Positions 7,889 through 16,272 are shown, numbered from the stretch's first letter. The stretch: DNA of 35,574 nucleotides from an uncultured Clostridia bacterium (GCA_948739805.1 CAPYID010000020.1:1-35574); one strand, 5' to 3'. The notes: generated by a model from the letters alone, not told the origin. Translations and numbers: made by a program.

Positions 7889-9179
7889 TTAGCTAATACT
7901 CCCTATTATCTTATCTTTTTCTATAGTGTCTATTTTTACTGTTTCAATTTTATTTTCTAAATTTTCATTTGATTTTAATTGTATCATCATATAGTTTGTT
8001 GTATGTCCTTTATAGTATTCTCCTTCTTTTTCTTCAAACAAAACTTGTACTTTTTTTCCTATATAATTATTGTTATATCTATTTTGCATTTCGTTTGATA
8101 ATTCTATTATTTTTTTACTTCTTTCCTCTTGTATTTTATTAGTTATTTGATTTGGCATTTTTTCTGCAACAGTACCTTTTCTTTTTGAGTATTTGAATGT
8201 ATGTATTTTATAAAATCCTATTTTTTTTAAAAATTTATATGTTGTATCAAATTCTTTTTCTGTTTCTCCTGGAAATCCTACTATTATGTCTGCTGTTAAT
8301 AACAAGTCTGGATATGATTTTTTTAAAATTTGCACTCCTTTTTCAAAGTCTTGTGTTGTATATTTTCTATTCATCCTCTTTAAGGTTTCATCACATCCAC
8401 TTTGTAGTGACATATGAAATTGATTACATATTTTTTCGATTTTTCTTAAGTCTTCTACAAATCTTTGTGTTATTAGTTTTGGCTCTAATGATCCTAGTCT
8501 TATTCTTTCTATTCCTTTAATATTATTTATTTCTTTTAGTAAATCTATTAAACCTATTTCTTCTTTAAAGTCTATTCCATAAGAGGCAATGTGTATTCCT
8601 GTAATAACTATTTCTTTTATACCTTTTTGAGCTATATCTTTAATTTCATTAACTATATTTTCTATTTTTCTACTTCTAACTCTTCCCCTTGCATATGGAA
8701 TAATGCAATAACTACAAAAGTTATTACATCCATCTTGTATTTTTATAAATGCTCGTACTTTTTCTGTATATGTAGTCTTTCCAAAATCTTTGTATTCCTT
8801 TTGCTTGTTTATATCTGATACTATTACCTGTTTTTCTTTATATTTTTTTACATATTCTACTATATCATTTTTTTCATTATTTCCAAGGATTAAATCTATT
8901 TCATCTATTTGTTCTAATTCTTTTTTTCCTACCTGAACATAGCAGCCAACTATTACTAATATTGAATTTGGATTAATTTGTTTCGCCCTTCTTAGTATTT
9001 GTCTAGATTTTTTGTCTGCCATGTTTGTTACAGTACATGTATTTACTATATATATGTCTGCTATTTCCTCAAAGTCTACTATTATATATTCATTATCTAT
9101 AAATTTTTGTTTCATCGCATTTGTTTCATATTGATTTACTTTACAACCGTAATGTATAGAAAGCTACTTTGTTTTTCAT
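7889..9179 (-). pseudogene. mtaB: tRNA t6A37 methylthiotransferase, frameshifted near N-terminus
   Basis: Radical-SAM enzyme that converts t6A37 to ms2t6A37 in ANN-decoding tRNAs. The long frame (from 9115) has NTCTVT, GCYVQ, the radical-SAM motif CNNFCSYC, RARGRVRSR-like residues and a C-terminal TRAM-like part. The family's N-terminus (TLGCKVNQYET) is present but out of frame. An ATG at 9179 starts MKNKVAFYTL, and then one extra base near 9149 throws the frame to an early TAA. Removing that base joins it exactly to the long frame. Translation from 9115 alone would lose the first of three cysteines that bind the auxiliary cluster. Either the gene is inactive or this is a sequencing error. 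Confidence 0.88.
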
Positions 9180-9242
9180 TTCATACTCTCTTTCATTTTT
9201 TATATTTTAACTTATAAATGTTAGTATTTTTGAAACACATTT

Positions 9243-10253
9243 TTATCTTAATATTTTCTTTCCATCTAATACATCTAAATTGTCTAATGCTTTTCCTGTT
9301 CCTAATGCTACACATGATACTGAGTCTTCTGCTATCATTACATTTATTCCTGTTTTTTCTTGTAATAGTTTATCTAGCCCATTAAGCAAACATCCTCCAC
9401 CTGTCATATATATTCCTTTTTGACTTATGTCTGCAATTAATTCTGGTGGTGTTTTTTCTAGTACTGAGTGTACTGCATCTACTACTTGCATTGCTGGTTC
9501 TATTAATGCTTCCATCATTTCACTTGAATGAATTGTTATTGTTACTGGTAATCCTGATGATAAGTCCCTTCCTCTAATGTCCATCTCTGCATCTTGTACT
9601 CCTGGGTATACACATCCAATATTTATTTTTAAGTCTTCTGCTGTTCTTTCTCCTATTATTACATTAAATTTTCTTTTAACATATTTTATTATTGCTTCGT
9701 CAAATTTGTCTCCTGCAACTTTTAAAGATGTACTTACTACTGAGCCTCCCAAAGATATTACAGCTACATCTGTTGTTCCTCCTCCAATGTCTACTATCAT
9801 ATTTCCACATGCTTTTGAAATATCTATTCCTGCTCCAATTGCTGCTGCTATTGGTTCTTCTATTAGATATACCTTTCTTGCTCCTGCTTGTCCTGCTGCA
9901 TCTATAACTGCTTTTTTTTCTACCTCTGTAACTTGTGATGGAATACATATCATTATTCTTGGTGAAAATATGGTTTTTCCACAGATTTTTGTTATAAAGC
10001 TTTTTAGCATTTTCTCGGTAACTGTATAATTAGAGATAACTCCATCTTTTAGGGGTCTTGTTGCTACAATACTTCCAGGAGTTCTTCCTAACATTCTTCT
10101 AGCTTCTTGTCCAACTGCAAGAACATCTTTTGTATTATTATCAACTGCAACAACTGATGGTTCTCTTAAAACTATCCCTTTTCCTTTTACATACCCAATT
10201 ACAGTTGCTGTTCCTAAGTCTATGCCTATATCATAACCCCCAAAACTAAACAT
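9243..10253 (-). CDS. mreB: Rod-shape protein MreB/Mbl
   Basis: Actin-like ATPase that forms membrane-associated filaments directing lateral cell-wall synthesis. It has 336 residues. The N-terminal IDLGTAT phosphate-1 motif, DIGGGTTDVAV phosphate-2 motif, EEPIAAAIGAG connector and the TGGGCLLNGL adenosine motif are visible. I set the start at the ATG (10253), because AAAGGTGG is well placed for it, rather than at the upstream in-frame TTG. The spoIIID-trmB-mreB order recalls the spoIIID-mbl pair of Bacillus, so Mbl may be the closer ortholog. It has its own promoter. Confidence 0.95.
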   Translation of the reverse strand: MFSFGGYDIGIDLGTATVIGYVKGKGIVLREPSVVAVDNNTKDVLAVGQEARRMLGRTPGSIVATRPLKDGVISNYTVTEKMLKSFITKICGKTIFSPRIMICIPSQVTEVEKKAVIDAAGQAGARKVYLIEEPIAAAIGAGIDISKACGNMIVDIGGGTTDVAVISLGGSVVSTSLKVAGDKFDEAIIKYVKRKFNVIIGERTAEDLKINIGCVYPGVQDAEMDIRGRDLSSGLPVTITIHSSEMMEALIEPAMQVVDAVHSVLEKTPPELIADISQKGIYMTGGGCLLNGLDKLLQEKTGINVMIAEDSVSCVALGTGKALDNLDVLDGKKILR

Positions 10254-10322
10254 TATAAATCCACCTTTCAACTATATGTTTTTAGATAACTGATTCATTT
10301 TTTACAGTTACAAATTGTACTA

Positions 10323-10351
10323 ATTATATTGCATTTTTTATCATTTTTCAA
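10323..10351 (-). promoter_or_regulatory. Promoter of mreB
   Basis: On the minus strand, TTGAAA (10346-10351), a 17-nt spacer and TATAAT (10323-10328), about 70 nt upstream of the mreB start. Confidence 0.75.
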
Positions 10352-10374
10352 TATATTTTTGCATTTTTTTGTTA

Positions 10375-11037
10375 TTACTGCATTTTTGCGATTAAAGCTT
10401 TTATTTTTATCCCTTCATCACTAAACATTTTTTCATGCTCTGTAACTATATTATCTTCAAATATTGGTTCATTATGCAAGTCATATGTTTTATTTATAAT
10501 TTTAAATTTTGAGTCTTCAAAATATTTTATACTATCTTTAAATAATGCATCATCATCGGTCTTAAAGAAGATTTCTCCTCCTTCTACTAAAAATTCTTTA
10601 TATAATAATAATTGTTTTGTGTTTGTAAGCCTCTTTTTTCTATGTTTTGGTCTTGGCCAAGGATTGCAAAAATTAATATATATTCTTTCTATTTTATCTT
10701 TTTTATCCATGAATAATAATATTCTTTCTATATCATGTCTTACTAATTTTATATTTTCTATTTCTAAATTTTTTTCTTTATATATGGCTTCTATATTTCT
10801 TTTTGCTAATCCTAACATTGCATCAACCATATCAATTGCAATATAGTTGATATCTAAATTTTTTGATGCTAGTTGTGCTATAAAAGTTCCTTTACCACAG
10901 CCAAGTTCCATTTGTATTGGATTACTATTATTTTTAAATGCAGTTTTCCATTTTCCTTTGTAGTCTTGTGGATTATCAACATAAAATGCACTTGCCTCTA
11001 ATTCTGGGCGTGCCCATTTTTTAAACCTAATTCTCAT
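10375..11037 (-). CDS. trmB: tRNA (guanine-N7-)-methyltransferase
   Basis: SAM-dependent enzyme that forms m7G46 in tRNA variable loops. The protein has 220 residues. It shows ELGCGKGTFI (SAM-binding motif I, near 44), DMVDAMLGLAKRN, and the family signature NPWPRPKHRKKR near 127. The ATG has AAGGAAG about 8 nt upstream. It sits between spoIIID and mreB and has its own promoter. Confidence 0.95.
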   Translation of the reverse strand: MRIRFKKWARPELEASAFYVDNPQDYKGKWKTAFKNNSNPIQMELGCGKGTFIAQLASKNLDINYIAIDMVDAMLGLAKRNIEAIYKEKNLEIENIKLVRHDIERILLFMDKKDKIERIYINFCNPWPRPKHRKKRLTNTKQLLLYKEFLVEGGEIFFKTDDDALFKDSIKYFEDSKFKIINKTYDLHNEPIFEDNIVTEHEKMFSDEGIKIKALIAKMQ

Positions 11038-11061
11038 CTTTTTCTTCCTTTCATCTGTCGT

Positions 11062-11090
11062 ATTATAGCAGATCTTGTTTGATAAGACAA
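11062..11090 (-). promoter_or_regulatory. Promoter of trmB
   Basis: On the minus strand, TTGTCT (11085-11090), a 17-nt spacer and TATAAT (11062-11067), about 25 nt before the trmB ATG. Confidence 0.75.
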
Positions 11091-11136
11091 TAGGTTAATT
11101 AATTAAGTATTTTTATTTAATTTTTTCTTTTAAAAT

Positions 11137-11409
11137 TTATCCTACGTTTTTTTCTTCGTGTTCATGTTCATATTTTAATTTAGTAGCCATTCCTCCCCTT
11201 ATATGCCTCTCTGCTTTGTTTTCATCTAAAATTCCCCTAACTTTTAACGCTAGTACTGGGTTTATCTTTAGTAACCTTTCTGATACATCTTTGTGTACTG
11301 TGCTTTTACTTATTCCATATTTTTTAGCAGCACCTCTTACTGTATCTTTTGAATCTATTATATAATGTGCTAGTTCAATAGCACGTTCCTCTATTGAGTA
11401 ACCTCTCAT
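11137..11409 (-). CDS. spoIIID: Sporulation transcription factor SpoIIID
   Basis: Small DNA-binding regulator of mother-cell genes during sporulation. It has 90 residues, near the family length. It begins MRGYSIEERA, typical of the family, and has a helix-turn-helix around residues 28-46 (AAKKYGISKSTVHKDV). It ends in a charged tail. The ATG is preceded by GGAGG, but that site lies in the 3' arm of a strong hairpin (11417-11461), so translation may be controlled. Presence of this gene implies an endospore-former. Confidence 0.96.
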   Translation of the reverse strand: MRGYSIEERAIELAHYIIDSKDTVRGAAKKYGISKSTVHKDVSERLLKINPVLALKVRGILDENKAERHIRGGMATKLKYEHEHEEKNVG

Positions 11410-11416
11410 ATTAAAG

Positions 11417-11461
11417 CCTCCAATTGCGAATACCTTTGTTTAAGTTTATTCGCATTGGAGG
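11417..11461 (-). promoter_or_regulatory. Hairpin sequestering the spoIIID ribosome site
   Basis: On the minus strand, CCTCCAATGCGAATA pairs over 15 bp with TATTCGCAATTGGAGG (one bulged A), with a 14-nt loop. The 3' arm contains the only good ribosome site (GGAGG), 8-9 nt from the spoIIID ATG; the 5' arm contains a perfect CCTCC anti-site. Further upstream, 11513-11520 can pair with 11469-11476, or 11511-11516 with 11488-11493, two mutually exclusive foldings. Confidence 0.75.
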
Positions 11462-11518
11462 TATATTAGAACTTATGATTTTTCTTATTATCAAATTTTT
11501 ATTATTTTGTTGATAAGT

Positions 11519-11560
11519 TCCTTTTTTCAATATTTTGGACAAAATATGACTGTTTCTTTG
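11519..11560. repeat. Dispersed ~43-bp repeat, copy B
   Basis: Near-identical to 51-94 in the same orientation. It lies between the divergent spoIIID and tnpV genes and may mark an edge of the tnpV-carrying element. Confidence 0.5.
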
Positions 11561-11613
11561 GGAGAAGTCTAATAAGGACAAAATTGTTTTTATGGATTTC
11601 TTCCATAATTTTA

Positions 11614-11643
11614 TTGTGTTAGATAGTTGGATAAAGATATAAA
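11614..11643 (+). promoter_or_regulatory. Possible promoter of tnpV
   Basis: TTGTGT (11614-11619), an 18-nt spacer and TATAAA (11638-11643), about 50 nt upstream of the tnpV ATG. Confidence 0.4.
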
Positions 11644-11692
11644 TTTATTTAGTCAAATTTGTAGTAAAAATCAATTTATGGAGGTTTTAACT

Positions 11693-12094
11693 ATGGTTGA
11701 AATAACTTATCACAAAGAAAGAGATTATTTTATTCCCGACTTATATTTAGAGAAAGAAAATTATGAGGAAGATTATATTATTGGAAAATATGGGCATTTA
11801 AGATTAGAGTATTTAAAAAATCATAAAAAGGCTGAATATATAATAATGTTTATGAATTGTACTTTGAGAAAACATATTGTAGAAACTGATAAACAAGCTA
11901 AAAAAAGATTTGAAATACTTATGAAACAAATGCTAGAAAAAAATCCTATTGATGAAAACTTGAAAAATACTGATCCTTTAAAATGGACTGGGCTTATGAA
12001 TGCATACAAAAATTCTATTGAAGAAATTATATTTAAAGAATTGAGAGAGTATAGAAAAAGTTGTGTAAATAAATCCTTCCGTGATAAAATATAA
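11693..12094 (+). CDS. tnpV: TnpV-like transposon protein, 3' end replaced by an IS
   Basis: Resembles the TnpV family of small proteins carried by clostridial transposons and integrative elements: MVEITYHKERDYFIPDL at the start, then IGKYGHLRLEYLKNHK, a LEKNP linker, and WTGLMNAYKNSIEEIIFKEL at the end. I chose the ATG at 11693, which has GGAGG 9 nt upstream and matches the family start, over an ATG at 11627. The last roughly ten codons come from the left end of the IS256 element, but the family core looks complete. The molecular role of TnpV is not established. No recombinase of its parent element is present here. Confidence 0.75.
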   Translation: MVEITYHKERDYFIPDLYLEKENYEEDYIIGKYGHLRLEYLKNHKKAEYIIMFMNCTLRKHIVETDKQAKKRFEILMKQMLEKNPIDENLKNTDPLKWTGLMNAYKNSIEEIIFKELREYRKSCVNKSFRDKI

Positions 12095-13428
12095 AAATAT
12101 CAAGGAGGGATTTTTTCTATGGGAAAAAAAGTAGAAAAAGAAGAAAATGAAATAGTAGAGGAATTTTTTAGAAGGAATGATCCTAAGAATATCAAGTCTA
12201 TGGGAGATATGTATGTAGCATGGAAATACTTTTTTGCCCCTGCATTTCAACAATTACTGGATGCAGAAATGGAAGCAAAACTAGGTTATTCAAAAAACGA
12301 AAGAACAGATAATGAAAATTATCGAAATGGATATTATCCAGAAAGAATAGTATCAACAGAAATGGGAGATATTCCAATAAAAGTACCAAGAGATAGAAAT
12401 GGAGAAATAGGTTCAGATTTAGTACCAAAATATTCAAGAACAGTAAATGGATTCGACGAAAAAGTAATAGCAATGTATGCCTTAGGATTATCAGATAAAG
12501 ATATACAAGAGCAAATAAAAGAAATATTCGGATGTAATATATCACCAGATATGGTAAGTGATATAACAGATAAAATAATACCAGAAATCCAAGAATGGAA
12601 GAAAAAAAGATTAGAAGAAGTATATCTAATCATATTTATAGATGCAACACATTTTCATGTACGAGATAATGGGCAGATAGTAAAAAAGGCAGCATATGTA
12701 GTATTAGGAATAGATAAAGATGGAATGAAAAAAGTACTAGATATAACAATAGGAGAAAATGAAAGTGCAAAATATTGGATGACAGTGCTAAATGGATTAA
12801 AAAATCGAGGGGTACAAGATATATTAGTATTATGTGCAGATGGACTAACAGGATTAAAAGAAGCAATATCAGCAATATACCCAAAAACAGAATATCAAAG
12901 ATGTATAGTGCATCAAATAAGAAACTCATTAAAATATGTACCATATACAGATAAAAAGGAATTAGCAAATGATTTAAAAACAGTATATCAAGCGTCGACA
13001 GAAGAAACAGCATATACAAATCTATTAGAATTAGATGAAAAATGGAAAAGTAAATATCCAGGAGCAATACAAAGTTGGATAGATAATTGGGAAGTACTAT
13101 CAGTATTCTTTAAATTTTCAGAGGAGATAAGAAGAATAATGTACACAACAAATGCGATAGAAAGTTTAAATAGTACATATAAAAGGATTAATAGAAATAG
13201 GAATGTATTTCCAACAGATATGTCATTATTAAAGGTACTGTATTTATCAACATTAAAAGCAGAAAAGAAATGGTCAATGAGAGCAAAAAATTGGGACTTG
13301 TGCTTATCACAATCTAAAATAGCATATCCAGAAAGAATATATCTAAACATTTGGTAAAATTTACAAAATGTTAAAATTTAATTATTAAAATTTTGTTATC
13401 AATCGGAAGGAAATCCGATTTACACGAC
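12060..13428 (+). mobile_element. IS256-family insertion sequence
   Basis: The left terminal repeat begins GTTGTGTAAATAAATCCTTCC (12060-12080, 20+ nt); the right end, read inverted from 13428, begins GTCGTGTAAAT and also contains TTTCCTTCC. The two ends share about 25 of the first 35 positions allowing gaps. One transposase gene fills the interior. I see no convincing 8-9 bp target duplication at the flanks, so one end may have been rearranged. The left end interrupts the tail of tnpV. Confidence 0.8.
12119..13357 (+). CDS. IS256-family transposase
   Basis: Mutator/MULE-type DDE transposase of 412 residues, a standard length. The catalytic residues lie in FIDATHFHVRD (first D), CADGLTGLKEA (second D) and TTNAIESLNSTYKR (E). 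The RCIVHQIRNS segment between the last two is typical. AAGGAGG lies 11-12 nt upstream of the ATG. The reading frame is intact, so the element may be active. Confidence 0.95.
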   Translation: MGKKVEKEENEIVEEFFRRNDPKNIKSMGDMYVAWKYFFAPAFQQLLDAEMEAKLGYSKNERTDNENYRNGYYPERIVSTEMGDIPIKVPRDRNGEIGSDLVPKYSRTVNGFDEKVIAMYALGLSDKDIQEQIKEIFGCNISPDMVSDITDKIIPEIQEWKKKRLEEVYLIIFIDATHFHVRDNGQIVKKAAYVVLGIDKDGMKKVLDITIGENESAKYWMTVLNGLKNRGVQDILVLCADGLTGLKEAISAIYPKTEYQRCIVHQIRNSLKYVPYTDKKELANDLKTVYQASTEETAYTNLLELDEKWKSKYPGAIQSWIDNWEVLSVFFKFSEEIRRIMYTTNAIESLNSTYKRINRNRNVFPTDMSLLKVLYLSTLKAEKKWSMRAKNWDLCLSQSKIAYPERIYLNIW

Positions 13429-13443
13429 TTTTACGATAGTCTT

Positions 13444-13492
13444 AACATGAGATGATTACAAAATAAATCTAGCTCATGTTTTGTATTTTTTT
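13444..13492 (+). terminator. Terminator right of the IS element
   Basis: AACATGAG (13444-13451) pairs with CTCATGTT (13473-13480), followed by TTGTATTTTTTT. It would stop plus-strand transcripts leaving the IS/tnpV region before the convergent C39-like gene. Confidence 0.55.
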
Positions 13493-13510
13493 ACTTCCTA
13501 AACGGCATAT

Positions 13511-14293
13511 TTATTTATAACTCTCAATATATAATGCCTTTGCAATATAAGGAGAAATTTCGTTAATATTATACCAACCAGAACTTTTATAGTCATTTTC
13601 AAGTCCATTTGGATTTGAAAGATAAACCATACCATTTCCATCACTAGCAAGTAATACCATATAATGAGAAGTAGTAGTGAAGCGGTTTTCAGTTGGTTTA
13701 TTCCATACACAAATTAAAACTGGTCTATTAGTTTTTAGATGTTTTTCGATTGCTTCATTTGATAAATGAACAGTATCATAATAAAAATCCGAATTTTTAA
13801 TTCCATAAGTATAAGATAATTCTTTTGAAATCTTATCAGAGGCTAAAACAGGATAATATTTCTCTCTAAGATTTTCAGGAGTATAGTCTTTCTTATATCC
13901 ACTTAAAATAATTGATAATGCTGTAATTCCGCAACCATTATCTGACATTGTTCCACTCCAATAATCATTATTACTCCAGGAATAATTACCATTCTGCTTG
14001 TATTCTTTATAAGTTTTTTGATTATTAGTTTCTGTTGTGAAAGTAGTAAAATAACCATCCTGATTTTCAATATTTTTTTGTCCAACTCCAGAATACTTAT
14101 TATTATAGTCCTGTTTAATAATTTCATATTTTGGAGGTAGTTGAACAATATTATCATTATTACCTATATTAGGTAATAGAGTACTTTTAGTATCTATACC
14201 CATATTTTTAATATAGAAATACATAATTACAAGAATAAAAACTAATAATAAAAATATTTTTTCGATTTTAATTTTTCTTTTTCTGTTTCTCAT
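13511..14293 (-). CDS. Membrane-anchored C39-like (papain-fold) peptidase family protein
   Basis: 260 residues from the ATG at 14293. There is a basic N-terminus, one membrane segment at about residues 12-29, a polar linker, and a C-terminal C39_2-type domain. The likely catalytic triad is Cys121 in DNGCGITALS, His210 in SHYMVLL and Asn/Asp near 227 in VYLSNPNG. The membrane segment places the domain outside the cell. Members of this family include cell-wall or peptide processing enzymes; the substrate here cannot be told. It is transcribed away from the VanRS-like pair and shares its upstream region, so it may be a target or accessory of that pair. An in-frame TTG (14338) is a less likely start. 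Confidence 0.72.
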   Translation of the reverse strand: MRNRKRKIKIEKIFLLLVFILVIMYFYIKNMGIDTKSTLLPNIGNNDNIVQLPPKYEIIKQDYNNKYSGVGQKNIENQDGYFTTFTTETNNQKTYKEYKQNGNYSWSNNDYWSGTMSDNGCGITALSIILSGYKKDYTPENLREKYYPVLASDKISKELSYTYGIKNSDFYYDTVHLSNEAIEKHLKTNRPVLICVWNKPTENRFTTTSHYMVLLASDGNGMVYLSNPNGLENDYKSSGWYNINEISPYIAKALYIESYK

Positions 14294-14420
14294 TTTAATA
14301 TCATTCCTTCCATTATTGGTTATAATATGAAAAATCAATTCCTTAACTTGTCTATAATTATTATATAAGTGTTAAAAATAAAAAGTTTTAAGAAAAAATT
14401 AAAAAAATCTTAAATTTTTC

Positions 14421-14457
14421 TTACATTTGAAATTTTATGTAAAAAATATGTTATAAT
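14421..14457 (+). promoter_or_regulatory. Promoter and dyad before the VanR-like gene
   Basis: TATAAT at 14452-14457 with a possible -35 TTGAAA at 14427-14432; the 19-nt spacer is long, as in activator-dependent promoters. The inverted repeat TTACAT (14421-14426) / ATGTAA (14437-14442) overlaps the -35 and is a candidate binding site for the response regulator. Confidence 0.5.
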
Positions 14458-14476
14458 CGAAAAAGTGAGGGAGAGT

Positions 14477-15160
14477 ATGGATATTTTAATATTAGATGAT
14501 GAAAAAGAAATTGCTGATTTAGTAGAATTATATTTAAAAAATGAAAACTATAATGTACATAAATTTTATGATTATAAGTTAGCAATCAATTATATAAATA
14601 CACAAAAATTAGACCTGGCAATATTAGACATAATGGTAGGACAAGTTAGTGGATTTGAAATTTGCAAAATGATTAGGGAAAAAGACTTGAATTTTCCAAT
14701 AATATTTTTAACAGCAAAGATAGAAGATGTAGATAAGATATATGGTCTGACTTTAGGAGCAGATGATTATATTACAAAACCTTTTAATCCTCTTGAATTA
14801 GTTGCAAGAGTTAAATCAGCGCTTAGAAGATATACAAAGTATAATAAAAAGGAGAAAGATGATAATATCTATATAGAAGGCTTAGAGATAGATAAAGAAA
14901 CACATAAATGCTTATTATTTGGTAAAGAAATAGAACTTACACCAATAGAATTTGATATATTGTTATATCTAGCTAATAATAGAGGATGTGTAGTAAGTTC
15001 AGAAGAACTATTTGAAAAGGTTTGGAAAGAAAGATATTTAGACAATAATAATACAGTAATGGTACATATTAGACGAATTAGAGAAAAATTAAAGGAAGAT
15101 ACAAAAAATCCAAAGTTTATAAAAACTGTATGGGGGGTGGGGTATAAAATTGAAAAATAA
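14477..15160 (+). CDS. VanR-like OmpR-family response regulator
   Basis: 227 residues from the ATG at 14477 (GAGGGAGAG just upstream; an in-frame GTG at 14465 is possible but would be nearly leaderless). The receiver domain occupies residues 1-115, with acidic D7/D8, phospho-acceptor D51 in LAILDIMVG, and the KPF loop. The C-terminal winged helix spans about 130-225 with TPIEFDILLYL and KTVWGVGYKIEK. ADLVELYLKNENY and the C-terminus are strikingly VanR-like. No vanHAX or other D-Ala-D-X genes are here, so resistance is not implied. The kinase gene overlaps its end by 11 nt. Confidence 0.9.
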   Translation: MDILILDDEKEIADLVELYLKNENYNVHKFYDYKLAINYINTQKLDLAILDIMVGQVSGFEICKMIREKDLNFPIIFLTAKIEDVDKIYGLTLGADDYITKPFNPLELVARVKSALRRYTKYNKKEKDDNIYIEGLEIDKETHKCLLFGKEIELTPIEFDILLYLANNRGCVVSSEELFEKVWKERYLDNNNTVMVHIRRIREKLKEDTKNPKFIKTVWGVGYKIEK

Positions 15161-16250
15161 GATATTATTTAAAGAAAAAGTTAAAATCTGTTTTAATATA
15201 ATACTAAAAATAATCATAGTTTACATTATCTCAATAATATTTTTTCAATTATTTATAGATGGAATCTTTGAGAGAGCCTTAGCAAATAATGTATTTGACT
15301 TTAATCCAGAATTATATTATTGGTGTGTAGGTAATAAAAGTATAATAATTATTGTATATCTATTTATAGTACTTGCAATTATAATATTTAGATCTATTTC
15401 TAAATTTTTTGACAATATATATGAAGTATATAATTCATTAGATGACATTATGGATAAAGAGAAGAGCAGAATAGAGCTATCAGATGAGACAATTAAATTT
15501 GCTGAAAAAATAAATAATATTAAATATAAATATCTTTTAAACGAGAAAAATGCAAAAGAGGCAGAACAAAAAAAGAATGATTTAATTGTATATATGGCGC
15601 ATGATTTAAAAACTCCACTTACTTCTATTATAGGATATTTAACATTATTAAAAGATGAAAGGTCATTATCAAAAGAATTACAAGATAAGTATATAAATAT
15701 TGCATTGAACAAATCTTTTAGGCTAGAAGAATTAACAAATCAATTTTTTGACATTACAAGATATAATTTGCATGAAATGAGTGTTACAAAGGAAAAAATA
15801 GATTTATCATTTTTAATGGAACAGTTATTAGATGAATGTTATCCAATGCTACAAGAAAAAAAATTAAAATATGTTATAAATAGACCAAATAATCTTTACT
15901 TTATGGGAGATGGAGATAAACTTGCCAGGGCATTTGGTAACTTATTTAAAAATGCAATTAATTATAGTTATGAAAATACAAATATAGAAATTGATATTAA
16001 AGAAAATGAGGAAACAATAAATATTTTATTTAAAAATAAAGGAAATAAGATTCCAGAATACAAATTAGAAAAAATATTCGAAAAATTTTATAGACTAGAT
16101 GAAGCAAGAACCTCAAGTACAGGTGGTGCAGGGCTAGGGCTTGCAATAACTAAAGAAATTATAGAATTGCATAATGGAAAAATATATGTAAAAAATGATG
16201 ATGAATTTATTGAATTTTATGTTGAATTAAAAAATGATGGTTGTTTATGA
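15150..16250 (+). CDS. VanS-like sensor histidine kinase
   Basis: 366 residues starting at a TTG with GGGGTGGGG upstream, overlapping the regulator gene. Two membrane segments (about 13-35 and 58-80) bracket a short extracellular loop. They are followed by a linker, a dimerisation domain with H151 in YMAHDLKTPLTS, an N box in NLFKNAINYS, and the ATP-lid motif GGAGLGLAI. FEKFYRLDEARTSSTGGAG is close to VanS proteins. The short sensor loop suggests it senses the envelope or a membrane-bound ligand. The stop codon lies in the loop of a terminator hairpin. Confidence 0.9.
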   Translation: MKNKILFKEKVKICFNIILKIIIVYIISIIFFQLFIDGIFERALANNVFDFNPELYYWCVGNKSIIIIVYLFIVLAIIIFRSISKFFDNIYEVYNSLDDIMDKEKSRIELSDETIKFAEKINNIKYKYLLNEKNAKEAEQKKNDLIVYMAHDLKTPLTSIIGYLTLLKDERSLSKELQDKYINIALNKSFRLEELTNQFFDITRYNLHEMSVTKEKIDLSFLMEQLLDECYPMLQEKKLKYVINRPNNLYFMGDGDKLARAFGNLFKNAINYSYENTNIEIDIKENEETINILFKNKGNKIPEYKLEKIFEKFYRLDEARTSSTGGAGLGLAITKEIIELHNGKIYVKNDDEFIEFYVELKNDGCL

Positions 16251-16264
16251 TTTTAAACAACCAT
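16237..16264. terminator. Bidirectional terminator between kinase gene and 16273 gene
   Basis: ATGGTTGTTTA (16237-16247) and TAAACAACCAT (16254-16264) form a perfect 11-bp stem with a 6-nt loop. The minus-strand side is followed by CATTTTTTAATT, a good T-run. The kinase stop codon lies at the loop. Confidence 0.7.
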
Positions 16265-16272
16265 CTATGTAA

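Noticed and set aside
9115..9179. Programmed frameshift in mtaB
   Set aside because: The site lacks a slippery heptamer or a shift-prone stop context; one stray base is a simpler explanation.
11462..11518. Sigma-E type promoter for spoIIID
   Set aside because: A CATAAGTT-like -10 exists but I found no matching -35 at the right distance in this AT-rich stretch.
14477..16250. Vancomycin resistance operon
   Set aside because: Only a VanRS-like regulator pair is present; no ligase, dehydrogenase or D,D-dipeptidase genes occur in the window, so resistance is not supported.
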